Assembly: GCA_015075105.1 (NCBI GenBank)
Contig: JABTUZ010000001.1
Location: forward strand, 879,001 to 943,000
Origin: Leptospiraceae bacterium
GTDB taxonomy: Bacteria > Spirochaetota > Leptospiria > Leptospirales > Leptospiraceae
Direction of reading: 5' to 3'
DNA: 64,000 nucleotides
How positions within the stretch are numbered: position 1 is the first letter of the stretch; the number at the start of each line of letters is the position of its first letter. Shown here piece by piece: positions 1-10,936 of this stretch. A program made the position numbers and the translations under genes. The notes under the pieces are model-generated. The model made no database searches, was not told the origin of the DNA, and saw nothing but the letters and a program-made list of their open reading frames with translations.

Positions 1-165
1 AAGAATAGAATTTTTATAAGAGCAATGCTCACTCCACATACCGGAAAATATACCGAGTTCTGTTGAGTTAGGAATCCTCTTTAATATATCTATAATCTTA
101 TTAAATTCTTCTTCTGTAATTCCATGCTCTATAGCGTCTTTTAGAGATACTTCACTTTTTTCCAT
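1..165 (-). CDS. purL: Phosphoribosylformylglycinamidine synthase subunit PurL (5' part)
   Basis: Only the first 55 codons are present; the gene runs off the left edge. The reverse-strand reading starts with ATG at 163-165 and contains [12 protein letters not shown] near residues 42-53, the characteristic N-terminal signature of PurL, the ATP-dependent ligase converting FGAR to FGAM in purine synthesis. An acidic helical N-terminal stretch precedes it, as is usual for the stand-alone small PurL. No strong Shine-Dalgarno is visible upstream, only an A/T-rich run. The gene is divergent from gap, so 166-394 should hold promoters for both. Identity rests on the signature motif alone. Confidence 0.85.
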   Translation of the reverse strand, partial: MEKSEVSLKDAIEHGITEEEFNKIIDILKRIPNSTELGIFSGMWSEHCSYKNSIL

Positions 166-283
166 ATATTTACAATAAAAAAAAAATGCTCATTTTTATC
201 TCTTATTTTACCATTTTTTTACATATAAATTCCTATTTTCTTATAAGTATTTTCGTGATTTCTAATTCCATGTATTTTTCTTT

Positions 284-312
284 TTGACTTTCTTTGTCCT
301 TTGAAAAATATT
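284..312 (+). promoter_or_regulatory. Candidate sigma-70 promoter for gap operon
   Basis: TTGACT at 284-289 and AATATT at 307-312 are separated by 17 bp. The -35 matches the consensus at five of six positions and the -10 at four of six. The pair lies about 80 bp before the gap start in the divergent purL/gap spacer (166-394). No transcript data support it; in an AT-rich region such matches arise by chance. Confidence 0.35.
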
Positions 313-323
313 GAGTCTTAACG

Positions 324-338
324 AACACTATAGGTGTT
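324..338 (+). other. Small stem-loop in gap leader
   Basis: AACAC (324-328) and GTGTT (334-338) form a 5-bp perfect inverted repeat around TATAG. It would lie near the start of the gap mRNA if the candidate promoter is real. It could be an operator half-site pair or a 5' stabilising hairpin. It is short and could be chance. Confidence 0.25.
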
Positions 339-379
339 TTGATTGTATTCAATAGAAGACGTAAAAAGTATTACAGTAA

Positions 380-1405
<1,026 letters not shown>

Positions 1406-1408
1406 TCA

Positions 1409-2602
1409 ATGAATCTTCCCCGTATTGAAAATATTGATGTAAAAGGGAAAAGAGTTTTTCTAAGGGTTGATTTTAATGTACCCATGAAAGATGGGAAGGT
1501 AAGCGATTCAACCAGAATAGAAAAGACTATGCCAACGATTGAGATTTTGTTGAGCAAGGGAGCAAGACTCATCGTAGCGAGCCATCTCGGGAGACCCGAT
1601 GGGAAGGTTGACCCCAAATATTCCATGAAACCGGTTTGTGATACTTTTCAAAGTATTTTGAAAAAAAGCGTAGCTTTTTCCGAAAAACTTGTCGGAGACG
1701 ATGTTGTAAACTTGACTAATGGACTGAAAGACGGTGAAGTCCTAATGTTAGAAAATTTGAGATTTTCTAAGGAAGAAGAAGAAAATTCTCCTCAATTTTC
1801 CAAGCAGCTTTCAGAATTGGCAGATATTTACGTAAACGATGCTTTTGGAACAGCACACAGGGCGCACGCATCTACCGAAGGGATTACCCATTTTCTGCCA
1901 GCTTATGCAGGTACTCTTATGTACAAGGAGATTGTGTTTTTGACCGGACTATTTACAAAACCGGAAAGACCGTTTGTGGCAATTATTGGTGGAGCAAAAG
2001 TTTCTTCAAAAATTAAAATACTGAATCATTTGATTGGGAAGGTAGATGCTATTCTTATCGGTGGTGGTATGGCTTATACTTTTTTAAAATCCAGGGCTGT
2101 TCCTGTGGGGGCTTCATTAGTAGAAAAAGATTTTGAAGTTCAAGCCTACCAAATTATAGACAAGGCAGGAGTAGAGGGTGTTGATATTCAATTGCCTGTC
2201 GATCACGTAATTGGCGACAGTTTTTCTGAAAAAGCAAAATCGAAAACTGTAGATAAAATGGGAATCTTGGATGGTTGGATGGGAATGGATATTGGCCCAA
2301 ACACGATTACTAATTTTGAGAAAATTATCAAAAATGCAGGTACAATTTTCTGGAATGGACCTATGGGCGTTTTTGAAATGGACAAGTTTGCAAATGGTAC
2401 AATTTCGATTGCTAAGGCAGTAGCCAAGTCCAATGCAAATTCTGTAGTTGGTGGAGGGGATTCTATTTCAGCGATTCATAAGGCAGGGGTAGAAGATAAA
2501 ATTACCCATATTTCTACAGGTGGTGGAGCGTCTTTAGAATTTATGGAAGGAAAAACCCTACCCGGAGTTGCAGCAATTTTAAAAAATACTATGGAGAAAT
2601 AA
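1409..2602 (+). CDS. pgk: Phosphoglycerate kinase
   Basis: Transfers phosphate from 1,3-bisphosphoglycerate to ADP in the cytosol. The 397-residue length is typical. RVDFNVP near residue 19 and the later ASHLGRP and LENLRF segments build the substrate-binding N-terminal domain. GGAKVSSKI and the C-terminal GGGDSISA loop mark the nucleotide domain. It starts three bases after gap and ends five bases before tpiA, so the three enzymes are almost certainly co-transcribed. Confidence 0.97.
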   Translation: MNLPRIENIDVKGKRVFLRVDFNVPMKDGKVSDSTRIEKTMPTIEILLSKGARLIVASHLGRPDGKVDPKYSMKPVCDTFQSILKKSVAFSEKLVGDDVVNLTNGLKDGEVLMLENLRFSKEEEENSPQFSKQLSELADIYVNDAFGTAHRAHASTEGITHFLPAYAGTLMYKEIVFLTGLFTKPERPFVAIIGGAKVSSKIKILNHLIGKVDAILIGGGMAYTFLKSRAVPVGASLVEKDFEVQAYQIIDKAGVEGVDIQLPVDHVIGDSFSEKAKSKTVDKMGILDGWMGMDIGPNTITNFEKIIKNAGTIFWNGPMGVFEMDKFANGTISIAKAVAKSNANSVVGGGDSISAIHKAGVEDKITHISTGGGASLEFMEGKTLPGVAAILKNTMEK

Positions 2603-2607
2603 TTGAT

Positions 2608-3360
2608 ATGCGCACAAAAATTATTGCCGGAAATTGGAAGATGAATTTAAACCGGAAAGAAGTTGAAACTCTTTCTAAAGGAATTAAGGAAGGTTTTTCC
2701 GTGAAAAAATATTTTGAAAGAGCAATTGTTTTTCCAAGCTCAATCCATATTCCTAAAGTAACTGAAACACTTTCCGGTTCTGGTGTGGAGGTTGGAGTCC
2801 AAAATATTTATCCATCGAATCTTTCTGCATTTACAGGAGAAATTTCCACTGATCAAATTAAAGATTTTGGAATCAAATACGCTCTTATTGGTCATTCTGA
2901 GAGAAGACAATTTTTAAAAGAATCCAACGAATTTCTAAATATGAAACTTTTATTTTGCTTAAAAGAGGGAATTACGCCTATTTATTGCATTGGAGAAACT
3001 TTAGAAGAAAGAGAAAGCGGAAAAACTTTTGAAATACTAAAATCACAAATTGTTGAAGGGTTAAAAAATATTTCTCCCTCTGATTCGGTGAAATTAATCT
3101 TAGCTTATGAGCCAGTTTGGGCAATCGGTACAGGAAAGGTGGCATCCCCCGAGCAAGCTGAAGAAGCGCATGATTATATAAGAAAACAGATTTCTGAGAT
3201 TTTTGGTCAAAGTCAGGCAGATTCTATTTCTATTTTATACGGTGGGTCTGTTAAACCGGATAATGTAAAAGCCCTTCTCGAAAAACCCAATATTGATGGT
3301 GGACTCGTAGGTGGAGCAAGTCAAAAGGTAGATTCATTTCTTGGACTCTTTTCAAATTGA
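2608..3360 (+). CDS. tpiA: Triosephosphate isomerase
   Basis: Interconverts dihydroxyacetone phosphate and glyceraldehyde 3-phosphate. The 250-residue TIM barrel has N9 and K11 in AGNWKMN, catalytic H96 in GHSERR, catalytic E168 in YEPVWAIGTG, and the phosphate-binding loops YGGSV and GGLVGGAS near the C-terminus. All active-site residues are present. Third gene of the gap operon, followed 32 bases later by secG, an arrangement also seen in many other bacteria. Confidence 0.97.
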   Translation: MRTKIIAGNWKMNLNRKEVETLSKGIKEGFSVKKYFERAIVFPSSIHIPKVTETLSGSGVEVGVQNIYPSNLSAFTGEISTDQIKDFGIKYALIGHSERRQFLKESNEFLNMKLLFCLKEGITPIYCIGETLEERESGKTFEILKSQIVEGLKNISPSDSVKLILAYEPVWAIGTGKVASPEQAEEAHDYIRKQISEIFGQSQADSISILYGGSVKPDNVKALLEKPNIDGGLVGGASQKVDSFLGLFSN

Positions 3361-3392
3361 CGTAAGTAGTTAATTATTATTTTTGGTAAATT

Positions 3393-3767
3393 ATGGGATT
3401 TCTTGTAGGCACAGTACTAACTCTTTTTATTATAACTTCACTATTTTTGATTTTTATGGTTCTAATGCAAGCCGGAAAAGGTGGAGGGGGCGGACTCTTA
3501 GGTGGAGGAGCAAGTCAGACAACCTTTGGGGCTTCTGGTGGAGATGTTTTAACTAAAATAACTCGCTACTCTGCAATTGCATTTATTTTATTGGCTTTCT
3601 TGCTTTCTTTTTTATTTGCAAAAAAGCAAGAGTCTATATTACCTGAGACTACCATAACTTCTGATCCGACATTAGTACCTCCTGTTGAATCAAAAGAACT
3701 GCCTAAATCGGCTACTCCTGAAGAGTCACCAAAAAACCCGGCAAATTCTAATCCTTTACCAAAGTGA
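3393..3767 (+). CDS. secG: Protein translocase subunit SecG
   Basis: Small inner-membrane subunit of the SecYEG channel. Two hydrophobic segments (about residues 5-26 and 53-73) flank the glycine-rich cytosolic loop with [14 protein letters not shown], the SecG hallmark. At 124 residues it is longer than the usual 75-110 because of a Pro/Ser/Glu-rich hydrophilic tail (about 78-124) of unknown role. It ends the tpiA-secG unit; an inverted repeat directly follows its stop codon. Confidence 0.93.
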   Translation: MGFLVGTVLTLFIITSLFLIFMVLMQAGKGGGGGLLGGGASQTTFGASGGDVLTKITRYSAIAFILLAFLLSFLFAKKQESILPETTITSDPTLVPPVESKELPKSATPEESPKNPANSNPLPK

Positions 3768-3795
3768 CACCAAGAGTAGAATACTAATATTGGTG
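3768..3795 (+). terminator. Inverted repeat after secG, possible terminator
   Basis: CACCAA at 3768-3773 pairs perfectly with TTGGTG at 3790-3795. An inner AGTA/TACT pair can extend the hairpin across a small internal loop. It starts right after the secG stop codon, the expected place for an operon end. The nearest T-run (TTTTTT) is about 14 bases further on, so it is not a textbook intrinsic terminator and may instead protect the 3' end. Confidence 0.35.
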
Positions 3796-3843
3796 GGATA
3801 GGACTCAGTTTTTTAAAAGGAATACTTTTTTTTTGGAAGTCCA

Positions 3844-4989
3844 ATGCAATCCTATAACTCAGATTTCTCGGAAGAGAATCATTTTAGCGATTCAGAAAAT
3901 ATAGCAGAATTAGAATTAATTTTAAACGGAATTACTGAGCCTTTAGTTTTAATAGACCCAAAATTTACTATCAAAAGGGCCAATCTTTCAGCATTAGAAT
4001 TTGCAAAAGAGAATTCTAAACCAGAGGATAAATGTTACCAAATTTTATATAGAAGGGACGATGTTTGCCCTTATTGTCCGTTTGTAAAACACGATGTATC
4101 ATTGACGGAGTTTGACGATGTATTTGAGAATAAAAATATAGAAAAAACAATTGAAAGAGAAATATTTTTTAAACTGAATAAAAAGACAGAAACTCTATTT
4201 TTGTCGTTTTTCCCTCTTATAAAGAACAACAAGATTTATGCAGTAGTCGAAAAAATCAGTAATATAACCGGAATCAAAGAGAAAGACGAAGAAACGCTGA
4301 GGATGAGAAACTTGGCTTCTATAGGAGTGCTGGTTTCCGGTGTAGCCCATGAATTGAACAATCCATTGACAGGGATCGGTCTCACAGTTCAAAATCTAAT
4401 CAATAATTTAGAAAGTAACGATTTGAATTTTTTTAGAAAAAGACTTGATATGATCCAAAAAGATTTATCTAGAGCCTCAATAATCGTTTCGGATATTTTG
4501 AGTTTTGCAAAACCCGGCAAGATAACCAAGACCTATTCCAATATAGGTGAGTCCATTTATTCTGCAAAAGAAACAGTAGAGAGATTGTATCCAGTTTTGT
4601 CCAAAGAAATCCGGTGGCAGGTTGAATGTGACTCGGGACTATTTTTTTATTTTAACCCGGTGAAAATAGAGCGACTATTTTTAAATTTATTTAGAAATTC
4701 TATTCAGGCTTTTGATTACAAGAAAGGCACCATAAAAGTTGAAGTTAGGAAAACAAAAAAATGGTACCATATTTTTGTAGAAGACGATGCAGGAGGGATC
4801 TCTCCCGAAATACTCGATAAAATATTTGATCCATTTTTTACTACCAATAAATACGGGGGTGGAACTGGGCTTGGTTTGTCTATATGCTATTCAATTGTGC
4901 AAGAACACGATGGAAGTATCAGTGTAAAATCTTTTGACAAGAAAACTCGCTTTTTTATATCTTTACCAGCAGGGATTGATTTTGCATGA
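3844..4989 (+). CDS. PAS-domain sensor histidine kinase with a cysteine cluster
   Basis: Soluble two-component kinase of 381 residues with no membrane segment. A PAS-like domain (about 20-140) carries C64, C75 and C78 (final pair CPYC), resembling a PAS subgroup with a C-terminal CxxCP motif; metal, Fe-S or redox sensing is possible but not shown. The HisKA box has H169 in VAHELNNPL. The ATPase has the N-box around N285, DDAGGIS at 314-320 and the [11 protein letters not shown]2 box. It overlaps the next gene by 4 bases (ATGA), so the two are a cognate pair. Signal and targets are unknown. Confidence 0.88.
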   Translation: MQSYNSDFSEENHFSDSENIAELELILNGITEPLVLIDPKFTIKRANLSALEFAKENSKPEDKCYQILYRRDDVCPYCPFVKHDVSLTEFDDVFENKNIEKTIEREIFFKLNKKTETLFLSFFPLIKNNKIYAVVEKISNITGIKEKDEETLRMRNLASIGVLVSGVAHELNNPLTGIGLTVQNLINNLESNDLNFFRKRLDMIQKDLSRASIIVSDILSFAKPGKITKTYSNIGESIYSAKETVERLYPVLSKEIRWQVECDSGLFFYFNPVKIERLFLNLFRNSIQAFDYKKGTIKVEVRKTKKWYHIFVEDDAGGISPEILDKIFDPFFTTNKYGGGTGLGLSICYSIVQEHDGSISVKSFDKKTRFFISLPAGIDFA

Positions 4990-5990
4990 CCGAGGAAAGT
5001 CTAAAAAAATTACTAATAGTAGAAGACATTCAGTCAATTCGAGAGGCGATTGTCGATCTATTATCAAGGGAATACGAGGTCTTTTCTGCCGAGAACTTTG
5101 ATGTGGCAGTCGGCATTCTTGAATCGGAAAAAATTGATTTGGTGATTACAGATATTCGGATGCCCGGTAAATCTGGTCTAGACCTAATTCATATCATCAA
5201 AGCACACTACCCGGAAACACTGTATGCTCTGATGACAGCCTACAACATCAATGACTATATTCGGTTTGCCCATGAACACGGGGTATGGAATATTATTCCT
5301 AAATATTCTTTTTTAGATATTCGTTTGATTTTAATTATGGTCAAAAAGTTATTGACTAAGAATATTTTTGGTGTAGAGAAATACTTTCCGGAAGATTTTA
5401 TTTTGGTGAATCAAAAATCGAAATCTGGATTTGAGCCTTCTCCAAAAAATGGAGTAATTTTCAAGACTATTACATCTGATAAAGAAAGAAGTACTATTTG
5501 CAACAAGATTGGAAAATTTTTACAGAACAAGGGTGCGCCGATGGTTATCCAGCAAGTTCTGGAAGAGTTGACATCCAATGCAATGATACGTGCACCGAGA
5601 GATAGCCAAGGAAATTCCAAGTATCAGTACGAATTGCCTTCTAGAGATTTGATTGTTCCTTTAAAGAAAATACAATTGTCTGAGAACGATTTTTTTGAGA
5701 TCGGATACGGCAGTTACAAAGAAACATTTATTTTAGTTGTGAAAGATCATTTTGGCTCCTTGCCCAAGGAAGAAATTTTAAGAAGATTGGATCGTCATAT
5801 TAGTGTAAATGAAGAAACCGGGTTGCCTTTGGGGCTATCTGACTCTCACGGTAGAGGGTTGTATATTTGCAGAGAGGTTTCCGATCACTTAATTTTTAAT
5901 ATCCATGAGAATGTTCAAACAGAAATTATTACACTTATTGAGGGCAATGTAACAAAATCATATAAAGCGCTTTCAATATACGAGGTATAA
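4986..5990 (+). CDS. Response regulator with receiver and HATPase-like output domain
   Basis: An N-terminal receiver (residues 1-120) has the acidic pair E13/D14, phosphoacceptor D56 in VITDIRMPG, and a late lysine in IPKYSFLD. Instead of a DNA-binding domain, the C-terminal half (about 150-320) resembles an anti-sigma/serine-kinase type HATPase: an N-box-like EELTSNAM and a G-box-like [12 protein letters not shown]. Output may therefore be protein phosphorylation or partner switching; whether it binds ATP cannot be judged here. It is translationally coupled to the kinase upstream. A STAS protein, a possible type of partner, is encoded about 4 kb away. Confidence 0.8.
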   Translation: MTEESLKKLLIVEDIQSIREAIVDLLSREYEVFSAENFDVAVGILESEKIDLVITDIRMPGKSGLDLIHIIKAHYPETLYALMTAYNINDYIRFAHEHGVWNIIPKYSFLDIRLILIMVKKLLTKNIFGVEKYFPEDFILVNQKSKSGFEPSPKNGVIFKTITSDKERSTICNKIGKFLQNKGAPMVIQQVLEELTSNAMIRAPRDSQGNSKYQYELPSRDLIVPLKKIQLSENDFFEIGYGSYKETFILVVKDHFGSLPKEEILRRLDRHISVNEETGLPLGLSDSHGRGLYICREVSDHLIFNIHENVQTEIITLIEGNVTKSYKALSIYEV

Positions 5991-6024
5991 AAAAATAAAG
6001 GATGAAGGATTTCAATTTACATCG

Positions 6025-6483
6025 ATGAAAATTAAAAATCAAATTTTGAGAAAATCTCTGGTAGCTCTAAGTATTTTTATCTTTTACGCATTTCCTATAT
6101 TTCCTGAAGAGAAGGAAAAAATCTGGCATTACGAGAAACTTACTATTCGTGAAAATCCCGAAAAAAGACCAAAAGCGATTCAACAGGAATTTATTCCTGA
6201 AGGTGGAAAGTTGTTGTATTCCACGGAGTTTAGAGGCTCTTTTGGAGACAGTATAGAGTCTGTTCTTATATTTAGCCACTCTTTTGACTTGGTAGCACTG
6301 AATCTATTTTATGAATTGGTATTGAAAAATTTAGAGTGGAAAATTTTACAAAAAGATATACAAGATAAAAAATCAGTATATTTAGCGGAAGGTCCTGCAA
6401 GAAGAATGGTCACTATTTTGTTGACGGATGAAAAAGAGTATAGAAGTATAAAAATATTTTTGAAGAAGGCAATGTTATTTTGA
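6025..6483 (+). CDS. Secreted hypothetical protein
   Basis: A 152-residue protein of no family I recognise. A basic start and hydrophobic segment (about residues 10-27, ending near FPIFPEE) look like a signal peptide, so periplasmic export is likely. The rest is mixed alpha/beta with many Lys, Glu and aromatic residues and no cysteine. It follows the two-component pair by 34 bases and overlaps the next gene by 4 bases (TTGA), so it is probably co-expressed with the permease. Confidence 0.7.
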   Translation: MKIKNQILRKSLVALSIFIFYAFPIFPEEKEKIWHYEKLTIRENPEKRPKAIQQEFIPEGGKLLYSTEFRGSFGDSIESVLIFSHSFDLVALNLFYELVLKNLEWKILQKDIQDKKSVYLAEGPARRMVTILLTDEKEYRSIKIFLKKAMLF

Positions 6484-7601
6484 ACTCAGATAAAATGAAA
6501 GGGAAAGTGCTTGCACTGGCTATTATTATTGGCTCTTTATTTATAGCTACTTGCATTTTTATGTTTTTTGTTTTTCGTACTTATTTTTGGGCAACATTTA
6601 TTTCGTGTATTTTGTATATTGCTACAAGAGATGCTTACAATAAAATTAAAAATTCTTTTCCGAAAATCTTGGTTGGATTGTCTCCTTGGGTTATGATTTG
6701 TCTTGTTTCGGTTGTTTTTATTGTACCGGTAATTTTTATTATACGTACTTTGATTTCTGAAGCGATGGATCTTTTGACATTAATCAAATTGTCTTTGAGC
6801 GAAGATAGGATTGTATCTACTCTTTTGAATTTTCCGATTCTTACAGATTATTTTTCAGATAGTGAGTTTTTCTGGGTACAGCTTCCGGAGACTTACAGAG
6901 AAATTGTCGGCTCCTATGGTGATATTTTAAATATCGATAGTCTTTATGGAATATTAAGCAATGCCTCGACTTTTATCATAGGTAGTATAGAATTACCTAC
7001 TGGGATAATTATGAACGTGTTTTTCTCCCTCTTGCTGCTATTCTTTTTTTACAAGGACGGGCACAAGATAGAAATGTTTTTTTTGTCGAATCTGCCTTTT
7101 TCTAAAGAGATCGAGGAAAAAATTGGACTGCGTGCAACTGAGGCAGTGAAGGCTGTGATTAGCGGAAATATTTTTATCTCGTTTTTACAAGGTGTTGTGA
7201 TCGGATTTGCTCTCATGTTTGCAGGAATCCCAAGTCCTTTTTTTTATGCGAGTATAGCCGCAATTTTTTCTTTAATTCCAATCATTGGTACAATGGTTGT
7301 TTGGCTTCCTGCGGGTCTATACATTGGCTTCATAGAAAATGATTGGGTCGTTGCCATTGTTTTAATGGTTACATCGCTTGCCTCTTATTTGATTTTAGAA
7401 AATTTTATAAAGCCAAAAATGTTAGACAAAAAATTAAACCTACACTCATTTTTATTATTTTTATCTTTGATCGGTGGAATAAAAGAGTTTGGAATTATGG
7501 GACTCGTGATAGGGCCACTTACGATTACCTTTCTTGTGATTCTTTGGGATTTTTGGAAAATGTATAGAAATGGCGAGCTGAAATTTTTAGAGAATCAATA
7601 A
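6480..7601 (+). CDS. AI-2E family (PerM/YhhT-like) membrane permease
   Basis: A 373-residue inner-membrane protein with about seven to eight hydrophobic segments. The late motif region FAGIPSPFFYASIAAIFSLIP, followed by G-T-x-V-V-W-L-P, is typical of the AI-2E transporter superfamily. Members export or take up small molecules or cations; the substrate cannot be assigned. The TTG start at 6480 overlaps the previous stop as TTGA; an ATG at 6495 in the same frame is an alternative. It ends five bases before xseA. Confidence 0.85.
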   Translation: MNSDKMKGKVLALAIIIGSLFIATCIFMFFVFRTYFWATFISCILYIATRDAYNKIKNSFPKILVGLSPWVMICLVSVVFIVPVIFIIRTLISEAMDLLTLIKLSLSEDRIVSTLLNFPILTDYFSDSEFFWVQLPETYREIVGSYGDILNIDSLYGILSNASTFIIGSIELPTGIIMNVFFSLLLLFFFYKDGHKIEMFFLSNLPFSKEIEEKIGLRATEAVKAVISGNIFISFLQGVVIGFALMFAGIPSPFFYASIAAIFSLIPIIGTMVVWLPAGLYIGFIENDWVVAIVLMVTSLASYLILENFIKPKMLDKKLNLHSFLLFLSLIGGIKEFGIMGLVIGPLTITFLVILWDFWKMYRNGELKFLENQ

Positions 7602-7606
7602 TAATT

Positions 7607-8905
7607 TTGGAAGATACAAAAAGTAAAAATAAAGTTTTTTTAGTTTCAGAAATTACAAAAATTGTCAAGACTATTTTAACTGAAGAAGATATTTTAAAAA
7701 ATATTTGGATCCGTGGTGAGGTTTCAAATCTTTCTTTTTCTTCTTCCGGGCATATATATTTTTCTTTGAAAGATGATAATAGTATCTTAAAATGTATTTT
7801 TTTGTCTTTTAACAGCAATCGTTATAAAGGAAAAAAATTGCAGAATGGAATGGAAATCCAAGTAAATGGCGGGATCACGGTTTACGAAGCCGGTGGATAT
7901 TATAACTTTAATGTGACAAAGGTTGAAGAAATTGGTCAGGGAGAAATACTACAAAAGATCGAAAATCTTAAAAATAAATTAGACAAGATGGGAATTTTTA
8001 ACCCTGCCCATAAGAAACCTATTCCAAAATTTCCAAAGACATTAGGTATCGCTACTTCCCAAACTGGGGCTGCATTACACGATATTATAAAAATAGCCAA
8101 AGAAAGATTTCCGAATATCAATATACTTATTGCACCTTGCCTTGTTCAGGGTGTTGATGCCCCAAACTCTATTGCAAGGGCAATTCTTGAGTTGAATAAT
8201 CCTGAATGGCAGGTTGATGTAATTATTGCCGGTAGAGGAGGGGGGAGTTTTGAGGACTTAATTGCTTTTCATGATGAAATTGTAGTAATGGCTTTTTACA
8301 ATTCTGTAGTTCCTATCATTTCTGCGGTTGGGCACGAAGTAGATCGAGTGTTGTCTGATCTTAGTGCTGATATTGCTGCACCGACTCCAACAGCAGCAGC
8401 AAAACTCGCAATTCCAGATATATCAGAGGTAGATAACTATATTGAAGATATGGAGAGAAGATTTTTACATGCTTTGAATTCCAAAATCAATCTATTGCAA
8501 GAAAAGATTATTTCTTTTACCAATAAAAGAATATTTCAAGAGCCAAAATCAATTTTAATAGAGCGTTATCAAAGAGCCGATGAAGTTTTAAATAGAATCT
8601 ATTTACTTGGGAAAAATTATTTATCTCACAAAAAATCAGAGCTTCAAAAATTTGAATCTATTGATTTTTTTATTCAAACAGGATTAACAAAATTTGTCGG
8701 TGTATTCAATGTAGTTGCCGAAAGAATAGAAAATTTTTCTCCACTTTCTACATTAAGCCGAGGATACTCTGTAACAAGAACTCTTAAAAAAGAAGTAGTG
8801 TCTTCAACAAAAAAAATACTTGTTGGAGACGAGTTAGAAGTAATTTTACATGAAGGTATTATTCAAGTCGAGGTGAAGAAAATAAATGACAAAAACTCAG
8901 GATAA
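7607..8905 (+). CDS. xseA: Exodeoxyribonuclease VII large subunit
   Basis: Catalytic subunit of the single-strand-specific exonuclease VII, which trims DNA to oligonucleotides during repair. The 432-residue protein has an N-terminal OB-fold (about 8-105, with [10 protein letters not shown]) and the exonuclease core with [21 protein letters not shown] and SAVGHEVD. A helical coiled region and a final RGYSVT segment follow. The start is TTG at 7607; no ATG is in frame nearby. It overlaps xseB by 20 bases, so the subunits are co-translated. Confidence 0.95.
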   Translation: MEDTKSKNKVFLVSEITKIVKTILTEEDILKNIWIRGEVSNLSFSSSGHIYFSLKDDNSILKCIFLSFNSNRYKGKKLQNGMEIQVNGGITVYEAGGYYNFNVTKVEEIGQGEILQKIENLKNKLDKMGIFNPAHKKPIPKFPKTLGIATSQTGAALHDIIKIAKERFPNINILIAPCLVQGVDAPNSIARAILELNNPEWQVDVIIAGRGGGSFEDLIAFHDEIVVMAFYNSVVPIISAVGHEVDRVLSDLSADIAAPTPTAAAKLAIPDISEVDNYIEDMERRFLHALNSKINLLQEKIISFTNKRIFQEPKSILIERYQRADEVLNRIYLLGKNYLSHKKSELQKFESIDFFIQTGLTKFVGVFNVVAERIENFSPLSTLSRGYSVTRTLKKEVVSSTKKILVGDELEVILHEGIIQVEVKKINDKNSG

Positions 8906-9149
8906 ACAAATTACATTTGAAGAAGCATTGGCTGAATTGGAAGAAATTGCTGAAAAGTTAGAGCGGGGACAGCTTAGTTTAGAAGAATCCATTGTGGCTT
9001 ATGAAAAAGGAATGACGCTCAAGAAAATTTGTCTGGAGAGATTAAAAACAGCGGAAGGAAGAATTGAATTTTTAGCGAAAAATAAAGAAGGCAAAGTCGT
9101 AAAAGAAAATGCAAAGAAAGAGATTGACGAAGAAGAAAATTTGTTTTAG
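8886..9149 (+). CDS. xseB: Exodeoxyribonuclease VII small subunit
   Basis: An 87-residue acidic helical protein. [19 protein letters not shown] and the following [13 protein letters not shown] are the standard XseB signature. Several copies wrap the large subunit. The overlap with xseA suggests coupled translation, which helps set the subunit ratio. The lysine/glutamate-rich C-terminal tail (about 68-87) is poorly conserved in the family. It ends 13 bases before the convergent rdgB stop with no clear terminator hairpin between. Confidence 0.95.
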   Translation: MTKTQDKQITFEEALAELEEIAEKLERGQLSLEESIVAYEKGMTLKKICLERLKTAEGRIEFLAKNKEGKVVKENAKKEIDEEENLF

Positions 9150-9162
9150 AATGTTGTGAGTG

Positions 9163-9756
9163 TCAAAAATTTTCTTGTATATACTCATTTAACTTTTGAA
9201 GTGCAATTCCCCTGTGCGATATTTTTGATTTTACTTCTCTTGTAATTTGAGAAAATCGTTTCTGTAAGGGAGGATAAAAAAATATTGGATCATACCCGAA
9301 ACCGTTTCCTGTTTCATCATAATCGAAAGCAATTTCTCCATAGCATCTCCCTTCAAAAAAAGTATTTCCGAGTTTTGTTGAAAGGCTAATCACGCATTCA
9401 TAGTGTGCAAGTCTATTTGTATAATTTTGAACTTTTGAAAGGAGGTAAAGAGTTCTATCCTTATCAGTAAAATTCGGTTCTCCGTATCTGGCAGAATAAA
9501 TTCCCGGTTCCCCGTCAAGGCAGTCAACACAAATTCCAGAATCATCTGCTATAGAAGGGAATTTGGTTGCTTTGAATAATTTTTCAGATTTGATTAAGGC
9601 ATTTTCTTTAAAGCTATTTCCATTTTCCTCGACTTCAAAAATTATCCCTAAATTTTTTGGAGTCAATAATTCGATTTTTGAATTTGAAAAGTAATGTTTT
9701 ATTTCTTCGATCTTATGAGGATTGTTTGTTGCTACAGCAATCGAAAGTGAGTTCAA
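9163..9756 (-). CDS. rdgB: Non-canonical purine NTP pyrophosphatase (RdgB/HAM1)
   Basis: Hydrolyses ITP, dITP and XTP to monophosphates, cleaning the nucleotide pool. The 197-residue length is typical. VATNNPHKIEEI at the N-terminus is the HAM1 phosphate-binding start. IADDSGICVDCLDGEPGIYSAR holds the catalytic aspartates, and GNGFGYDPIF with a final SHRGIAL completes the family pattern. It overlaps the upstream STAS gene by 4 bases (ATGA), so both are in one minus-strand unit. Confidence 0.95.
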   Translation of the reverse strand: MNSLSIAVATNNPHKIEEIKHYFSNSKIELLTPKNLGIIFEVEENGNSFKENALIKSEKLFKATKFPSIADDSGICVDCLDGEPGIYSARYGEPNFTDKDRTLYLLSKVQNYTNRLAHYECVISLSTKLGNTFFEGRCYGEIAFDYDETGNGFGYDPIFFYPPLQKRFSQITREVKSKISHRGIALQKLNEYIQENF

Positions 9757-10085
9757 GTTTTATAGGTTCTTTCTGCAGATTCCAAATCTTTGTATATATT
9801 AAAAATTTTATCCAACATTGTAATTTCAAAAAGCTCTAACAAATCGTCGTCGTAAATTATGAGTTTTATGTCTCCTGAGGATTCGTTGAATTTCTTTTTG
9901 TAAGCAACAAGAATTCCAAGCCCCATAGAGCATATATGATTCACATCGGTCAAATCGACTATGATATTTTTTTGTGACTTAGCAAACAGTGCATCAAGAC
10001 TCGAATCTATCTCCTTGATGTTAGACTCTAAAATAGATCCGCTTAATTTAAAGATAGAATAGTTTGGATTTGTAGAGAGTATCAT
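9753..10085 (-). CDS. STAS-domain protein (anti-sigma factor antagonist type)
   Basis: A 110-residue single-domain STAS protein. The pattern IIVDLTDVNHICSMGLGILV (about 40-59) matches the SpoIIAA/RsbV loop in which a serine is phosphorylated by a partner kinase; here C-S-M-G-L holds the candidate serine. Such proteins bind anti-sigma HATPase kinases in partner-switching circuits. No partner is adjacent, although the receiver/HATPase protein at 4986-5990 is of a type that could act on one. It is coupled to rdgB downstream. Confidence 0.85.
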   Translation of the reverse strand: MILSTNPNYSIFKLSGSILESNIKEIDSSLDALFAKSQKNIIVDLTDVNHICSMGLGILVAYKKKFNESSGDIKLIIYDDDLLELFEITMLDKIFNIYKDLESAERTYKT

Positions 10086-10125
10086 ATTTATTATATTGCA
10101 GTCTGTAACTAAAACGGGTAAAAAA

Positions 10126-10848
10126 TCAAGTAAAAAAATCGTTAGAAATACTTTTTACAAACACAATTAAGTAAACTTTTTCAACCCCATTCTCTTTTAA
10201 TATCTTAGAGCATTCATTTACGGAAGCCCCGGTAGTAAAAATATCGTCTATTAAGATTGCATTCCCTCTAAGATTGTGAATAAATTTTTTTTCTATTGAA
10301 TACGCTTTTTTAGCGTACAAGAATCTTTCTCTATAGGATTTTTTCGATTGAAGATCAGCCGAATTTTTCTTTAGTAAAAGGTCGTTTTTTAAGCAAAATT
10401 TACTTCTTTTCTCTAATATTTTTAAAATTGAAAACGATTGAGAAATCGGCCTTTTTCGCAATGTGTTTTTATGAGAGGGAATTAATGTTAAATAATTAAA
10501 CTCATTAAATTGTATTTTTTTTAAAATTCTTCCGATACCTAACCTGAAATAATTAGATAAGATCATCTCATTTCCAAACTTTATCTTATTTAGAATTTTT
10601 TTTTCAAATACCCCCGTTGGATTTATAAAGAAAAGTTTATCAAAAAAAACATTCCTTGATTCACAATACCCACAAGAATTTTCAAGTAGTGGGGTTGCAC
10701 AAATTTCGCAAAGGTTGTCGGGAATAGGAACTTGTTTCGGGATACATTTTCTGCAAATGCCGATCTTTTTAGAAAGGATATCAACTTGTCCGCATTCTGT
10801 ACAACTCACAGGAAATAGAAAATCAACTATTTTTAAAATCCAATTCAT
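10126..10848 (-). CDS. comF: ComF family phosphoribosyltransferase-like protein
   Basis: About 240 residues from the chosen ATG at 10846-10848 (MNWILK). The open frame continues 48 codons upstream, but that part is an unlikely Phe-rich leader overlapping the receptor gene. Two CxxC pairs near the N-terminus (CTEC, CRKC) and two more (CEIC, CGYC) form the zinc module of ComF. The C-terminal half has the PRPP-binding signature AILIDDIFTTGASVNEC. ComF proteins support DNA uptake in competent bacteria; ComM, another such gene, lies at 51507-53045. Here it lies downstream of the TonB receptors with an 88-base gap. Confidence 0.88.
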   Translation of the reverse strand: MNWILKIVDFLFPVSCTECGQVDILSKKIGICRKCIPKQVPIPDNLCEICATPLLENSCGYCESRNVFFDKLFFINPTGVFEKKILNKIKFGNEMILSNYFRLGIGRILKKIQFNEFNYLTLIPSHKNTLRKRPISQSFSILKILEKRSKFCLKNDLLLKKNSADLQSKKSYRERFLYAKKAYSIEKKFIHNLRGNAILIDDIFTTGASVNECSKILKENGVEKVYLIVFVKSISNDFFT

Positions 10849-10936
10849 ACAATATAAGGTAAAAAAGAGTGCAAAAAAAAAATAAAAATTTACAAAACAT
10901 ACATAAAAAATACTAAAAAGGGATAAATTTGTAAGT

